From: Xylanimonas protaetiae
GTDB taxonomy: Bacteria > Actinomycetota > Actinomycetes > Actinomycetales > Cellulomonadaceae
Assembly (NCBI RefSeq): GCF_004135385.1
Contig: NZ_CP035493.1
Coordinates: 2,294,001-2,358,000 of the forward strand
Direction of reading: 5' to 3'
Length of the DNA: 64,000 nt
Below are positions 17,703 through 26,995 of the stretch, in pieces. Below the pieces are notes generated by a model. That model was not told the origin of the DNA. It made no database searches and worked only from the letters and a program-made list of their open reading frames with translations. The translations under genes were made by a program, and so were the position numbers. Within the stretch, counting starts at the first letter, position 1. Every line of letters begins with the position of its first letter.

Positions 17703-19481
17703 ATGAACAAGAAGTTGCTCGTCGGCGTCGCCGCCGGTGTCAGCGTTGCGGCGCTGACGCTCACCGGCTGCTCGTCGACCGCGTCCTCGACCGGCGCCCC
17801 GTCCGGCAGCCCGGCGGCAGAGCCGGTCAAGGGCGGGAACCTGACCTGGATCGACGTCACCGGCCAGTTCGAGGCGACCGACCCGGCAGCCATCTACCTC
17901 GGCGAGGAGCTGGCCGGGCTGCGTCGCACCGTCTACCGCGGGCTGACCGCGCTGACGGTGGCGGACGACGCGAACACCAAGGTCGTCGGCGACCTCGCGA
18001 CCGACACGGGCACGACGCCCGACGAGGGCAAGACCTGGTCGTTCACGCTCAAGGACGGCCTCAAGTGGCAGGACGGCGCGGAGATCACGTGCGCCGACCT
18101 GCAGTACGGCCTCTCGCGCTCGTACGACGCCAGCCTCGTCGCGGGCACCGGCGTCGGCACGACCTACCTCGCGCAGTACGACCTGTACGACCCGGCCGCC
18201 CCCGACTACGACCTGTCGTCGGAGTACACCGGCCCGCTGTCGGGCTCCGCCGAGGCGCAGGCCCACTTCGAGGCGGCCGCGTCCTGCGAGGGCAGCACCA
18301 TCACGTACCACTTCAAGAACGCGTGGCCGGACTTCCCGTACGCCGCCGCGTCGCTGTTCACCACCGACCCGTACCAGGAGTCGGCCGAGAAGGGCACCGC
18401 CGGCCTCTGGACGGTCAACGCGAACGGTCCGTACAAGCTCCAGGGCGACACGTTCGACCCGAGCGCGACCGACGTCCTGGTCCGCAACGACCAGTACGAC
18501 CCGGCGACCGACTCGACCGACGTGCGGGGCGCCTACCCCGACACGATCACGTTCGACTGGGTCGCCGACCCGGAGACGATCACCGCCCGCCTCATCGCGG
18601 ACTCCGGTGACGACGCGGCCGCGTTCTCGCCGATCTCCATCCCGTCGTCGAAGTACTCGGAGATCTCCTCCGACCTGTCGGGCCGGGTCGAGAAGACGAC
18701 CTCGCCGTACACGCGCTTCCTCGGGATCAACTCGCTCACCCTCACCGACCCGAAGGTCCGCCGCGCGCTCGTCCTCGCGACCGACAAGACGGGCTTCGTC
18801 CAGGCCGCGGGCGGCGACAACTGGGGCACGCCGACCTCGACGATCGTCTCGCAGTCCATCGCCGGCTTCGTCGAGAACCCGTCGACCAAGGACGACGACC
18901 CCGCCGGCGACCCGGAGGCCGCGAAGAAGCTGCTCGCCGAGGCGGGCCAGCCCAACCCCGAGATCAGCTACGCCTTCTCCGACACCCCGACCAACGAGAA
19001 GACCGCCGCGGTGCTCCAGGCAGGCTGGCAGAAGGCCGGCTTCAAGGTGACGCTCGCCCCGATCCCGACGGACGCGAAGCCGTCGTACTACGGCCAGATC
19101 TCCGCGAAGGACAAGAACGGCCAGAAGATCGACGTGTACTACTCCGGCTGGGCGTCCGACTGGCCGACCCTGTTCGGCGTCGTCCCGCCGATCCTGCAGT
19201 CGAACCCGGCGGACGCGACGGCGGGCGTCGGCTTCAACTACGGCTTCTACTCCAACCCGGACGTCGACGCCGCCATCGCCGACGCGACGGCCGCGACCGA
19301 CCCGGCCAAGCAGGTCGCCGCGCTGCAGAAGGCGGACGAGCTCGCCGGTGCCGACGGCGCCTACGTGCCGCTCGCGAACCAGAACAACTACTACATCCAC
19401 GGTTCGAAGATCGGCGGCTTCCTCCCGGACATCGCCTCGAGCTACTACCCCGACCTGGGCGGGCTGTACGTCGCCCAGTGA
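17703..19481 (+). CDS. Peptide/solute-binding lipoprotein (SBP family 5)
   Basis: This 592-residue extracytoplasmic binding protein has a lipoprotein signal: a short basic start (MNKK), a hydrophobic core (LLVGVAAGVSVAALTL) and the lipobox LTGC at residues 18–21. The mature part has family-5 landmarks: RTVYRGLTAL near 78, WSFTLKDGLKWQDG near 115, NGPYKL near 240 and VRRALVLATDK near 350. Two internal cysteines (in EITCAD and ASCEGS) could form a disulfide. The ligand is probably oligopeptides; sugars are also bound by some family members. GGGGAG lies 8 nt before the ATG. A hairpin after the stop may raise its transcript level relative to the permease genes. Confidence 0.88.
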   Translation: MNKKLLVGVAAGVSVAALTLTGCSSTASSTGAPSGSPAAEPVKGGNLTWIDVTGQFEATDPAAIYLGEELAGLRRTVYRGLTALTVADDANTKVVGDLATDTGTTPDEGKTWSFTLKDGLKWQDGAEITCADLQYGLSRSYDASLVAGTGVGTTYLAQYDLYDPAAPDYDLSSEYTGPLSGSAEAQAHFEAAASCEGSTITYHFKNAWPDFPYAAASLFTTDPYQESAEKGTAGLWTVNANGPYKLQGDTFDPSATDVLVRNDQYDPATDSTDVRGAYPDTITFDWVADPETITARLIADSGDDAAAFSPISIPSSKYSEISSDLSGRVEKTTSPYTRFLGINSLTLTDPKVRRALVLATDKTGFVQAAGGDNWGTPTSTIVSQSIAGFVENPSTKDDDPAGDPEAAKKLLAEAGQPNPEISYAFSDTPTNEKTAAVLQAGWQKAGFKVTLAPIPTDAKPSYYGQISAKDKNGQKIDVYYSGWASDWPTLFGVVPPILQSNPADATAGVGFNYGFYSNPDVDAAIADATAATDPAKQVAALQKADELAGADGAYVPLANQNNYYIHGSKIGGFLPDIASSYYPDLGGLYVAQ

Positions 19482-19511
19482 TCGTGGAGCAGCCCTAGCC
19501 ACAGCCTGAGA

Positions 19512-19545
19512 GGTGGGCGGCCTCGCACCCGCGGGGCCGCCCACC
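19512..19545 (+). terminator. Intra-operon hairpin after the binding-protein gene
   Basis: An 11-bp stem (ggtgggcggcc / ggccgcccacc) with a 12-nt loop and no T-run lies between the binding-protein gene and the next permease gene. Such hairpins usually stabilise the upstream mRNA or cause partial termination, favouring binding-protein expression. Confidence 0.55.
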
Positions 19546-19565
19546 CCGAGCGAAAGAGTCCTCGT

Positions 19566-20600
19566 GTGATCGCCTATGTCGTCCGCCGTGCCGGGATCGG
19601 CGTCGTGATGCTCTTCACGATGGCGCTCGTGACGTTCGTGCTGTTCTTCGCGCCGGGGAACCCGGCCATCAACCAGTGCGGCAAGTTCTGCACCGCGGAG
19701 AAGATCCAGCAGATCAGCGAGACCTACGGCTACGACCAGCCGGTCGTGGTCCAGTTCGAGAAGTTCGCCGAGGGCCTGTTCGTCGGCCGCGACTACCCCG
19801 TCAACGACGCGTACCGCGCCCAGCTCGTCGCCAACGGGCACGAGGACCAGGTCATCCACTGCGCCGCCCCGTGCCTGGGCTACTCGCAGCACGACGCGCG
19901 GACGGTGAACGCCGACATCGCCAAGTACGCACCGGTCACGGTGTCCCTGGCGGTCGCCGCGTTCGTCCTGTGGATCGTCATCGGGATCCTCGTCGGGGTC
20001 CTGGCGGCGGTGTTCAAGGGCAAGTGGCTCGACCGGGCCATCGTCGGCGTGACGCTCGTCGTGTACGCCCTGCCGACCTTCTTCGTCGGCACGTTCCTGC
20101 TGCAGTACGTCGCGATCAAGTGGAAGGCGTTCCCGTACCCGCGGTACGTCGACCCGCTCGCCACGGGCGACGTGCGGGGCTGGCTCGTCGGCCTCGTCCT
20201 GCCGGCCGTGACGCTCGCGCTGTTCTACATGGCCGCGTACGTGCGCATCACCCGCGCGTTCGTCCTGGAGTCCATGTCCGAGGACTACATCCGCACCGCG
20301 CGCGCCAAGGGTCTGCCCACGCGCTCGGTGCTGTTCAAGCACGGTTTCCGCGCGGCGCTCACGCCGCTCGTGTCGATGGCCGGGCTGGACTTCGCGGGCC
20401 TGCTCGCCGGCGCGATCATCACCGAGACGGTGTTCGCGTACCAGGGGCTCGGCCAGCTCACGGTCACCGCCAACAAGAACAACGACCTGCCGGTGCTCGT
20501 CGGCCTCGTGCTCCTCGCGGGCGGCGCCGTCATCGTCATGAACATCGTCGTCGACGTCCTGTACGCGTACATCGACCCGCGCGTGCGGCTCAGGAAGTGA
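19566..20600 (+). CDS. Oligopeptide ABC transporter permease (OppB/DppB)
   Basis: This 344-residue membrane subunit has the family N-terminus YVVRRAGIGVVMLFTMALVT and six helices. A large extracytoplasmic loop (about 33–115) carries two cysteine pairs, CGKFC and CAAPC, an arrangement I recall in other actinobacterial DppB proteins. They may form disulfides outside the membrane. The EAA coupling loop is SEDYIRTARAKGLPTRSVLF near 238–257. The GTG start directly precedes IAYVVRR; CGAAAGAG gives a weak ribosome site. It forms the import channel with the OppC-type subunit. Confidence 0.88.
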   Translation: MIAYVVRRAGIGVVMLFTMALVTFVLFFAPGNPAINQCGKFCTAEKIQQISETYGYDQPVVVQFEKFAEGLFVGRDYPVNDAYRAQLVANGHEDQVIHCAAPCLGYSQHDARTVNADIAKYAPVTVSLAVAAFVLWIVIGILVGVLAAVFKGKWLDRAIVGVTLVVYALPTFFVGTFLLQYVAIKWKAFPYPRYVDPLATGDVRGWLVGLVLPAVTLALFYMAAYVRITRAFVLESMSEDYIRTARAKGLPTRSVLFKHGFRAALTPLVSMAGLDFAGLLAGAIITETVFAYQGLGQLTVTANKNNDLPVLVGLVLLAGGAVIVMNIVVDVLYAYIDPRVRLRK

Positions 20601-20605
20601 CTGCC

Positions 20606-21631
20606 ATGAACCGACCGTTCCTCTCCGTCGAGAACCTCGTCGTCCACTTCCCGACGTCCGACGGCGTCGTGCGTGCGACCGACGGCCTGTCGTACACCCT
20701 CGAGCGCGGCAAGACGCTCGGCATCGTGGGCGAGTCGGGCTCCGGCAAGTCCGTGTCGTCGTCGGCGATCCTGGGCCTGCACCGGGGGACCACGGCGCGC
20801 GTGAGCGGCGAGATCTGGCTCGACGACGTCGAGCTCCTGGGCCTGTCCGAGCGCGAGATGCAGCGCAAGCGGGGCGCGGACGTGGCCATGATCTTCCAGG
20901 ACCCGCTCTCCTCGCTGCACCCGTACTACCGGGTCGGCGACCAGGTCGCCGAGGCCTACCGGGTGCACCACCCGGTGTCGAAGAAGGCGGCCCGCGCGCG
21001 CACGATCGAGATGCTCGCCCGGGTCGGCATCCCCAACCCGGACCGGCGGGTCGACGACTACCCGCACCAGTTCTCCGGCGGCATGCGCCAGCGCGTCATG
21101 ATCGCCATGGCCCTGATCAACGACCCGAAGCTGCTCATCGCCGACGAGCCCACGACGGCGCTCGACGTGACCGTGCAGGCGCAGATCCTCGACCTCCTGC
21201 AGGACCTGCAGCGGGAGTTCCAGACCGCGCTCATCATGATCACGCACGACCTGGGCGTCATCGCCGAGCTCGCGGACGACGTCCTGGTCATGTACGCGGG
21301 CCGCGCCGTCGAGCACGGGGACACCCGGTCGCTGCTGACGAGGCCGTCGATGCCCTACACCTGGGGCCTGCTGCAGTCCGTGCCGGACGTGAGCGGCCCC
21401 GTCGACCGGCCGCTGCGCCCCATCCCGGGCAACCCGCCGAGCCTGCTCAGCCCGCCCACGGGCTGCGCCTTCCGCCCGCGCTGCGAGTTCGCGCAGCACG
21501 TCGGCGACGGCCGGTGCAGCACGCAGCTGCCCGACCTCGAGGAGGTCGCGCCCGGCCACGTCAAGCGCTGCCACCTGCCCGACCCGGCGGTCATGTACGA
21601 CGCCGCCCCGTCCCTGATCGGAGTCAGCTGA
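20606..21631 (+). CDS. Oligopeptide ABC transporter ATP-binding protein (OppD/DppD)
   Basis: This 341-residue cytosolic ATPase has Walker A GESGSGKS near 43–50, the Q-loop in MIFQDPLSSLHPYY, signature FSGGMRQRV near 157–165, Walker B LLIADEPTTALD and H-loop ITHDLGV. The C-terminal oligopeptide-family extension has a cysteine cluster (CAFRPRC..., C near GDGRC, CHLP), typical of OppD and able to hold an iron–sulfur centre in some relatives. The stop overlaps the OppF start by one base (TGATG). ATG follows a short 5-bp gap after dppB. Confidence 0.93.
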   Translation: MNRPFLSVENLVVHFPTSDGVVRATDGLSYTLERGKTLGIVGESGSGKSVSSSAILGLHRGTTARVSGEIWLDDVELLGLSEREMQRKRGADVAMIFQDPLSSLHPYYRVGDQVAEAYRVHHPVSKKAARARTIEMLARVGIPNPDRRVDDYPHQFSGGMRQRVMIAMALINDPKLLIADEPTTALDVTVQAQILDLLQDLQREFQTALIMITHDLGVIAELADDVLVMYAGRAVEHGDTRSLLTRPSMPYTWGLLQSVPDVSGPVDRPLRPIPGNPPSLLSPPTGCAFRPRCEFAQHVGDGRCSTQLPDLEEVAPGHVKRCHLPDPAVMYDAAPSLIGVS

Positions 21632-22653
21632 TGGCTGCGCCGCTGCTCGAGGTCCGCGACCTGCAGATGCACTTCCCGGTCCGCTCGCACGGCCTCGTCT
21701 CGACGACCGTCGGCCACGTGAAGGCCGTCGACGGGGTGTCGTTCACCCTGGAGGCCGGCCAGTCGCTCGGCCTGGTCGGGGAGTCCGGCTCCGGCAAGAC
21801 GACGACCGGACGCCTGATCACGCGCCTCAACAAGCCGACCGGCGGCCAGATCCTCTTCGAGGGCAAGGACATCGCCCGGGCGAGCGACCGGGAGCTGCGG
21901 CCGATCCGCCGCGACATCCAGATGATCTTCCAGGACCCGTACACGTCGCTCAACCCGCGGCAGACGGTCGGCGAGATCATCGAGGCGCCCCTGGCGATCC
22001 ACGACCTCGTGCCCAGGTCCGGGCGCCTGGCGCGCGTCCAGGAGCTGCTCGAGATCGTCGGGCTCAACCCGGAGCACTACAACCGCTACCCGCACGAGTT
22101 CTCCGGCGGCCAGCGCCAGCGCATCGGCATCGCCCGCGCTCTGACGCTCCAGCCCAAGCTCCTGGTCGCCGACGAGCCCGTCTCGGCGCTCGACGTCTCG
22201 ATCCAGGCGCAGGTCATCAACCTGCTGCAGGACCTCCAGCGGGAGTTCGGCATCGCGTTCCTGTTCATCGCGCACGACCTGGCGATCGTCCGGCACTTCT
22301 GCCCCGAGATCGCCGTCATGTACCTGGGGCAGATCGTCGAGCGGGCACCGCGCGAACAGCTCTACGCCCACCCCCAGCACCCGTACACCAAGGCGCTCCT
22401 GTCGGCCGCCCCGGACGTCGCCCAGGCGGTGTCGGGCACGCGCGTCGAGCGGATCCGCCTGCAGGGCGACCCGCCGTCGCCGATCAACCCGCCGTCCGGC
22501 TGCCGGTTCCGGACCCGCTGCTGGAAGGCGCAGGACGTGTGCGCGACGCTCGAGCCGCCGCTGCAACGGCAGGGCGACGCCCTCGGCACGGTCGCCTGCC
22601 ACTTCCCCGAGTCCGCCGAGACCACCGAGCTGGCCAGTGCCGTCGCGAGCTGA
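21631..22653 (+). CDS. Oligopeptide ABC transporter ATP-binding protein (OppF/DppF)
   Basis: This 340-residue partner ATPase has Walker A GESGSGKTTT near 50–59, MIFQDPYTSLNPRQ, signature FSGGQRQRIGIARAL near 158, Walker B LLVADEPVSALD and H-loop IAHDLAIV. The C-terminal domain has CRFRTRC...C and CHFP, the same four-cysteine pattern as OppD. It heterodimerises with OppD to drive transport. A small PH-domain membrane protein gene overlaps its last 17 bases. Confidence 0.93.
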   Translation: MAAPLLEVRDLQMHFPVRSHGLVSTTVGHVKAVDGVSFTLEAGQSLGLVGESGSGKTTTGRLITRLNKPTGGQILFEGKDIARASDRELRPIRRDIQMIFQDPYTSLNPRQTVGEIIEAPLAIHDLVPRSGRLARVQELLEIVGLNPEHYNRYPHEFSGGQRQRIGIARALTLQPKLLVADEPVSALDVSIQAQVINLLQDLQREFGIAFLFIAHDLAIVRHFCPEIAVMYLGQIVERAPREQLYAHPQHPYTKALLSAAPDVAQAVSGTRVERIRLQGDPPSPINPPSGCRFRTRCWKAQDVCATLEPPLQRQGDALGTVACHFPESAETTELASAVAS

Positions 22654-23197
22654 CCGCGCGTACGTGATCCGCTCGACGGCGTCGACCGCGACGTTCGGGG
22701 TCGGCGTCGCGGTCCTGGCCGCCGGGCTCGGCTGGCTCACGGTCCGCGGCGACCGGGAGACGCTCGCCGCCGTCGTCGTGCCCGCGCTGCTGCTCGCCTG
22801 GGCGCTGTGGATCCTGCTGTACCGCCCGGCCGTCCGGTACGACGCCGTCGCGGCCACCATCGTCAACATCGGGCGGGTGCACGTGCTGCCGTGGGCCCGG
22901 GTGGGCGAGGTCGAGCAGCGGCTCAACCTCGTCTTCCGCCTCGACGACGGCCGCAAGGTCGACGCCTGGGGTGCCCCGTACCCGGCCAAGCCCGGCCTCA
23001 TCGCCCGGCGGCTGGACCGCGACTCCGCCGCGCGCTACGACTTCCGCACGCACGAGACGGCGCTGGAGAACGTCCGCGTGGCCGCCGCGCCGTCCGAGGC
23101 GCCGGTCGTCTCACGCTGGGACCGCGCGCCGCTGACGGCCGGGGCGGTGCTCGCCGCCGGGCTGGTGGTCGAGCTGGTGGTCGCGCACGCCTCGTAG
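22637..23197 (+). CDS. Membrane protein with bacterial PH domain
   Basis: This 186-residue protein has two transmembrane helices at about 17–35 and 40–61 (LAAVVVPALLLAWALWILLY), then a soluble domain starting RPAVRYDAVAATIVNIGRVH. The pattern of strands including LPWARVGEVEQRLNLVFRLDDG fits the actinobacterial bacterial-PH (bPH6/CFP-6-like) family. A third hydrophobic stretch (AGAVLAAGLVVELVVA) ends the protein. The role is unknown. The GTG start overlaps the oppF 3' end by 17 nt, so it probably rides on the peptide operon mRNA; an internal later start would cut TM1. Confidence 0.6.
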   Translation: MPSRADRAYVIRSTASTATFGVGVAVLAAGLGWLTVRGDRETLAAVVVPALLLAWALWILLYRPAVRYDAVAATIVNIGRVHVLPWARVGEVEQRLNLVFRLDDGRKVDAWGAPYPAKPGLIARRLDRDSAARYDFRTHETALENVRVAAAPSEAPVVSRWDRAPLTAGAVLAAGLVVELVVAHAS

Positions 23198-23221
23198 CCG
23201 CGGGACTCCACCGGCGCCCAC

Positions 23222-23227
23222 TAGACT
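23222..23227 (+). promoter_or_regulatory. -10 box of tRNA-Leu
   Basis: TAGACT lies 12 nt before the mature 5' end of tRNA-Leu, the spacing expected for a short 5' leader. Confidence 0.5.
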
Positions 23228-23239
23228 GGCCAGGCGTCG

Positions 23240-23326
23240 GCCGGCGTGGCGAAATGGCGATACGCGCCGCTTTTAGGTGGCGGTGCCCGAGAGGGCGTGC
23301 GGGTTCGAGTCCCGCCGCCGGCACCA
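23240..23326 (+). tRNA. tRNA-Leu (anticodon UAG)
   Basis: This 87-nt class II tRNA has a 7-bp acceptor stem (GCCGGCG / CGCCGGC), an anticodon loop UUUAGGU giving UAG, a long variable arm (UGCCCGAGAGGGCGUG region) and T-arm GCGGG-UUCGAGU-CCCGC. The 3' CCA is encoded. The closing anticodon pair is U·G. It reads CUA and, by wobble, other CUN codons. Confidence 0.95.
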
Positions 23327-23327
23327 T

Positions 23328-23364
23328 GCGTCGCCGGAGCACCCCCGGGGTGCTCCGGCGACGC
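23328..23364. terminator. Bidirectional hairpin between tRNA-Leu and bcp
   Basis: An almost perfect palindrome (two 18-nt arms around one base) starts 2 nt after tRNA-Leu and ends 3 nt before the bcp stop on the other strand. Sharing one element for two convergent genes fits the tight spacing. There is no T-run. Confidence 0.65.
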
Positions 23365-23367
23365 GGG

Positions 23368-23847
23368 TCAGCCGATCCCCAGCGTCTTGCGCAGCCGGGC
23401 CACGTGCCCCGTCGCCTTGACGTTGTACTGGGCCACCGCCACGCGCCCGTCCGGGTCGACGACGACCGTCGAGCGGATGATCCCCGTGACGTCCTTGCCG
23501 TAGAGCTTGCGCACGCCCCACGCACCGTAGGCGTCCGCGACCGCGTGGTCGGCGTCGGACACCAGAGGGAACGTGAGCGCGTCGCGCTCGGCGAACCTCG
23601 CGAGCTTGTCGACGCCGTCGGGCGATACGCCGACGACGGCGTAGCCGGCGCCCTGCAGCGACGCCAGGGAGTCGCGGAAGTCGCACGCCTCCGTGGTGCA
23701 GCCGGGCGTCAAGGCGGCCGGGTAGAAGTAGACGACGACGCCGCGACGTCCCGGCTCGGCGACGGCGGCCGCGAGCGAGAGCTGCGAGCCGTCCGCGGCG
23801 GGCAGGGAGAACGCGGGGGCGACGTCGCCGACGGCGAGACGGGGCAC
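23368..23847 (-). CDS. bcp: Peroxiredoxin, BCP/PrxQ type
   Basis: This 159-residue cytosolic peroxidase reduces hydroperoxides with thioredoxin as donor. YFYPAALTPGCTTEACDFRD (40–59) holds the peroxidatic Cys50 and resolving Cys55, the atypical 2-Cys PrxQ arrangement. The usual KDDTPGC is AALTPGC here, a small departure near the active site. VVGVSPDGVDKLARFAE and FPLVSDADHAVADAYGAWG complete the fold. The GTG start has AGGAGT 7 nt upstream. The tRNA-Leu/bcp hairpin ends the transcript. Confidence 0.93.
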   Translation of the reverse strand: MPRLAVGDVAPAFSLPAADGSQLSLAAAVAEPGRRGVVVYFYPAALTPGCTTEACDFRDSLASLQGAGYAVVGVSPDGVDKLARFAERDALTFPLVSDADHAVADAYGAWGVRKLYGKDVTGIIRSTVVVDPDGRVAVAQYNVKATGHVARLRKTLGIG

Positions 23848-23929
23848 GGGGACTCCTGGGTGCGAGGGGTGGGATCCCCGCGAGCCTAACCCGCCGGGGT
23901 CGGCGCCCGGGCGGGAACGTGGTCACGCG

Positions 23930-23975
23930 TCACGCGCGGGCGAGCCGGGGGATCACGCGCGGGCGAGCCGGGCCG
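23930..23975. repeat. 23-bp near-tandem duplication spanning the stop codon of the phosphotransferase-like gene
   Basis: The unit tcacgcgcgggcgagccggg occurs at 23930–23949 and again at 23953–23972. On the minus strand it encodes the C-terminal LARA-stop of the adjacent gene, so the second copy lies just past the stop. It is a recent-looking slippage duplication. Confidence 0.75.
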
Positions 23976-24714
23976 CGTCGCGGCGGTACATCGCGGCATG
24001 GTCCCGCAGGTCCGCCCGGCCCGCCGAGGCCGCGCGCGCCTCGCTGAAGTCCGCGAGGTCGAGCAGCCGCGGCGGGATCGCGGCCAGCACGTCCGCGGCG
24101 TGGACCGTCGCTCCCGGCAGGGCGGAGTACGCCGCCACCAGAGCCGCGAGCCGCGCGTGCGGGTCGGTTCCGGCGGGCGGCGCGGCGTCCTCCGCGAACG
24201 GGCACAGCCGGTAGGCCAGGTACGCGAGGTCGCGCACGCGCGGGCCGGGGGAGGCCATGTCGACGTCGATGAACCCGGCCAGCCCGTCGGGGCCGCCCAC
24301 CATGTTGTAGGGCGCGCCGTCGTTGAGGCAGACCACCTCGGCGGGCTCGTGGGCGGCCGCGCGCCACACGGCGCCGTCGCGCGGGAACCCGACGGACGCG
24401 TCGTGCCACGCGCGCAGCAGCCGGGCTGCGTCGGCGAGCACCGCGGGCGCCCAGGTCCAGTCGGCGTCCGACCACCCGCCGACGACTCCGGGCACGTACG
24501 TGAGCACCTCGCGGCCCTGCCCGTCGAGGCCGAGCGGGGCGGGCACGCCGTCGACGCCGTGGGCGCGCACCCAGGCGAGCAGGGCGTGGACGGTGGGCGT
24601 CCACGCCCCGGCGGGGCGCCGCACGGTCTCGCCCACGCGGACGACGGCGTTCATGGTGCCGCCCGCGAGCGGCACCTCGCCGCCCGCGAGGGGCTTCTCG
24701 GCGTCGGGTGTCAT
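23953..24714 (-). CDS. Aminoglycoside phosphotransferase (APH)-family protein
   Basis: This 253-residue protein resembles small-molecule kinases of the APH/choline kinase fold. LLRAWHDASVGFPRD gives the helix before the catalytic site. VVCLNDGAPYNMV near 137–149 corresponds to the Brenner motif HxDxxxxN, with Asn at the His position. FIDVDMASPGPRVRDLAYLAY near 155–175 matches the metal-binding DxD region. The N-lobe lysine and glycine loop are hard to see (GTMNAVVRVGETVRRP). Activity is possible but the substrate is unknown; resistance should not be assumed. The ATG has AGGA at 7 nt. Confidence 0.7.
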   Translation of the reverse strand: MTPDAEKPLAGGEVPLAGGTMNAVVRVGETVRRPAGAWTPTVHALLAWVRAHGVDGVPAPLGLDGQGREVLTYVPGVVGGWSDADWTWAPAVLADAARLLRAWHDASVGFPRDGAVWRAAAHEPAEVVCLNDGAPYNMVGGPDGLAGFIDVDMASPGPRVRDLAYLAYRLCPFAEDAAPPAGTDPHARLAALVAAYSALPGATVHAADVLAAIPPRLLDLADFSEARAASAGRADLRDHAAMYRRDAARLARA

Positions 24715-24777
24715 GCGGCGATCCTGGCCGACCGCCTCCCGGGAGGACAAGGGCCGCGCACGCCCGGCGCCGTCGCC

Positions 24778-24783
24778 TAGCGT
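24778..24783 (+). promoter_or_regulatory. Leaderless -10 box of the GroES-like gene
   Basis: TAGCGT lies exactly 7 nt before the GTG start. Confidence 0.5.
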
Positions 24784-24790
24784 TGTCCCC

Positions 24791-25135
24791 GTGAGCACCC
24801 CCGCACCGCAGACCAGCACCCCCGACATCCCGATCCGCATGCTGTTCGACCGCCTGCTCGTGCAGCCCGAGACGGACGCGTCGGAGCGGCAGTCGGCGGC
24901 GGGGCTCGTGATCCCGGCGACCGCCGTCGGGCCGAAGAAGCTGGCGTGGGCCGTCGTCGTCGCCAAGGGCGAGCACGTGCGGCAGGTGACCGTGGGGGAC
25001 CGGGTGCTGTTCGACCCCGAGGAGCGGGCCGAGGTCGAGGTGGGCGGCACCGACTACGTGCTGCTGCGCGAGCGGGACGTGCACGGCGTGAGCGAGGCGT
25101 CGCAGGCGGCCGGCACCACCGGTCTGTACCTCTGA
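24791..25135 (+). CDS. GroES-like (Cpn10) family protein
   Basis: This 114-residue protein fits the Cpn10 fold: IPIRMLFDRLLVQPETDASERQ near 14–35 matches the GroES start (KPLxDRVLV). SAAGLVIPATA corresponds to the mobile loop and its hydrophobic anchor, and VTVGDRVLFDPEERAEVEVGGTDYVLLRERDV matches the C-terminal half. An N-terminal 12-residue tail and a C-terminal tail (SEASQAAGTTGLYL) are extra. No groEL is adjacent, so this is probably a second, divergent co-chaperonin-like gene rather than the operonic groES. Function is unproved. Confidence 0.75.
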   Translation: MSTPAPQTSTPDIPIRMLFDRLLVQPETDASERQSAAGLVIPATAVGPKKLAWAVVVAKGEHVRQVTVGDRVLFDPEERAEVEVGGTDYVLLRERDVHGVSEASQAAGTTGLYL

Positions 25136-25214
25136 CCTGGGCAGACGGGCCGGACGAAGGCCGCTGTAGCCCACGTCACAGGGCTTCGGTTTCGCCGCGG
25201 CCGGGGGCGGCTGG

Positions 25215-25220
25215 TAGCGT
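25215..25220 (+). promoter_or_regulatory. -10 box of first tRNA-Lys
   Basis: TAGCGT is 13 nt before the tRNA 5' end, in a leader (ctggtagcgtttctcc) similar to that of the second tRNA-Lys copy. Confidence 0.5.
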
Positions 25221-25233
25221 TTCTCCCCGTTGC

Positions 25234-25309
<76 letters not shown>

Positions 25310-25311
25310 CA

Positions 25312-25341
25312 CGAAAGGCCCCCGGCGACGGGGGCCTTTCG
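25312..25341. terminator. Hairpin terminator after tRNA-Lys copy 1
   Basis: A perfect 13-bp stem (cgaaaggcccccg / cgggggcctttcg) with a GCGA tetraloop sits 3 nt past the tRNA and before the convergent ABC operon end. It can work in both directions. Confidence 0.75.
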
Positions 25342-25363
25342 CATGTCGGTCCCTCCGAGGCGG

Positions 25364-26076
25364 TCAGTCCTCCGAGGCCAGCACCAGTCCGCGCAGCCGC
25401 GTCCCGGCGTACCAGGTGCCGAGGGCGACGACGGCGACGATGAGCACCCAGGCGAGCCCGAGCCCCACGTTCGACTCGACGACGCCGTCGGGCGCGATGG
25501 AGCCCGTCACCGACAGCGCCCACTGCTGCACGCTGACGTTGCGCGCCCCGGGGATCAGCGAGCCGACGAGGCTCTCCCACACGAGCGCGTAGACGAGGCC
25601 GATGATCACGGCGTGCCGCGTGACGATCGCCAGCAGCAGGAACAGGACGCAGTACACGGCGCCGGCGCACAGGGCCCCGACGGCGAAGGCGAGCACGGTG
25701 CTCGCGCCCGCGCCCATGATCGCGGCGGCGAGCGCCGTGGGCACGACGGCGAAGCCGAGGATCGCGAGCAGCGCGACGAGGAGCTTGCTCTGCACGATGG
25801 TGTGCCGCGACACGGGCTTGGACAGCAGGTGGACGATCGACCCGTCGTCGATCTCCGGGCCGATGACGCCCGTGCCGACGATGAGGCCGAAGAGCGGCAG
25901 GAACGTCCCGAAGGCCACGGCCTGGAGGGCGGCGAGCGACCCGGTGTCGGACGCGTCCACGAGGAGCCGCGTGCCGACGCCGATCCCGACGAGGAGCAGG
26001 CCGAGCACGGCGAGCAGCCAGACGCGCCTGCCCCGAGGATCGCGCGGGCGGCGAGGCGGACGATGGTGCGGTTCAC
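25364..26076 (-). pseudogene. ABC-2 type permease gene with a -1 frameshift near its start
   Basis: The gene starts at a GTG with GAGG upstream, 7 nt after the ATPase gene stop. It reads MNRTIVRLAARAILG, then leaves frame at about 26030–26031 beside a GGGG run. Dropping into the next frame restores RRVWLLAVLGLLLVGIGVG and a continuous permease of about 237 residues with six hydrophobic segments ending RGLVLASED. The intact remainder alone (214 residues from an internal GTG at 26008) would lack the amphipathic N-terminus and part of TM1. SKPVSRHTIVQSKLLVA is the usual ABC-2 cytoplasmic element. Either the gene is broken, frameshifting is programmed, or one base was lost in sequencing. Confidence 0.75.
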
Positions 26077-26083
26077 GGGTGCC

Positions 26084-26994
<911 letters not shown>

Positions 26995-26995
<1 letters not shown>

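Noticed and set aside
23953-24714. Calling this gene an aminoglycoside-resistance kinase
   Set aside because: The Brenner motif has Asn for His and the substrate region is unrecognised; only fold-level naming is justified.
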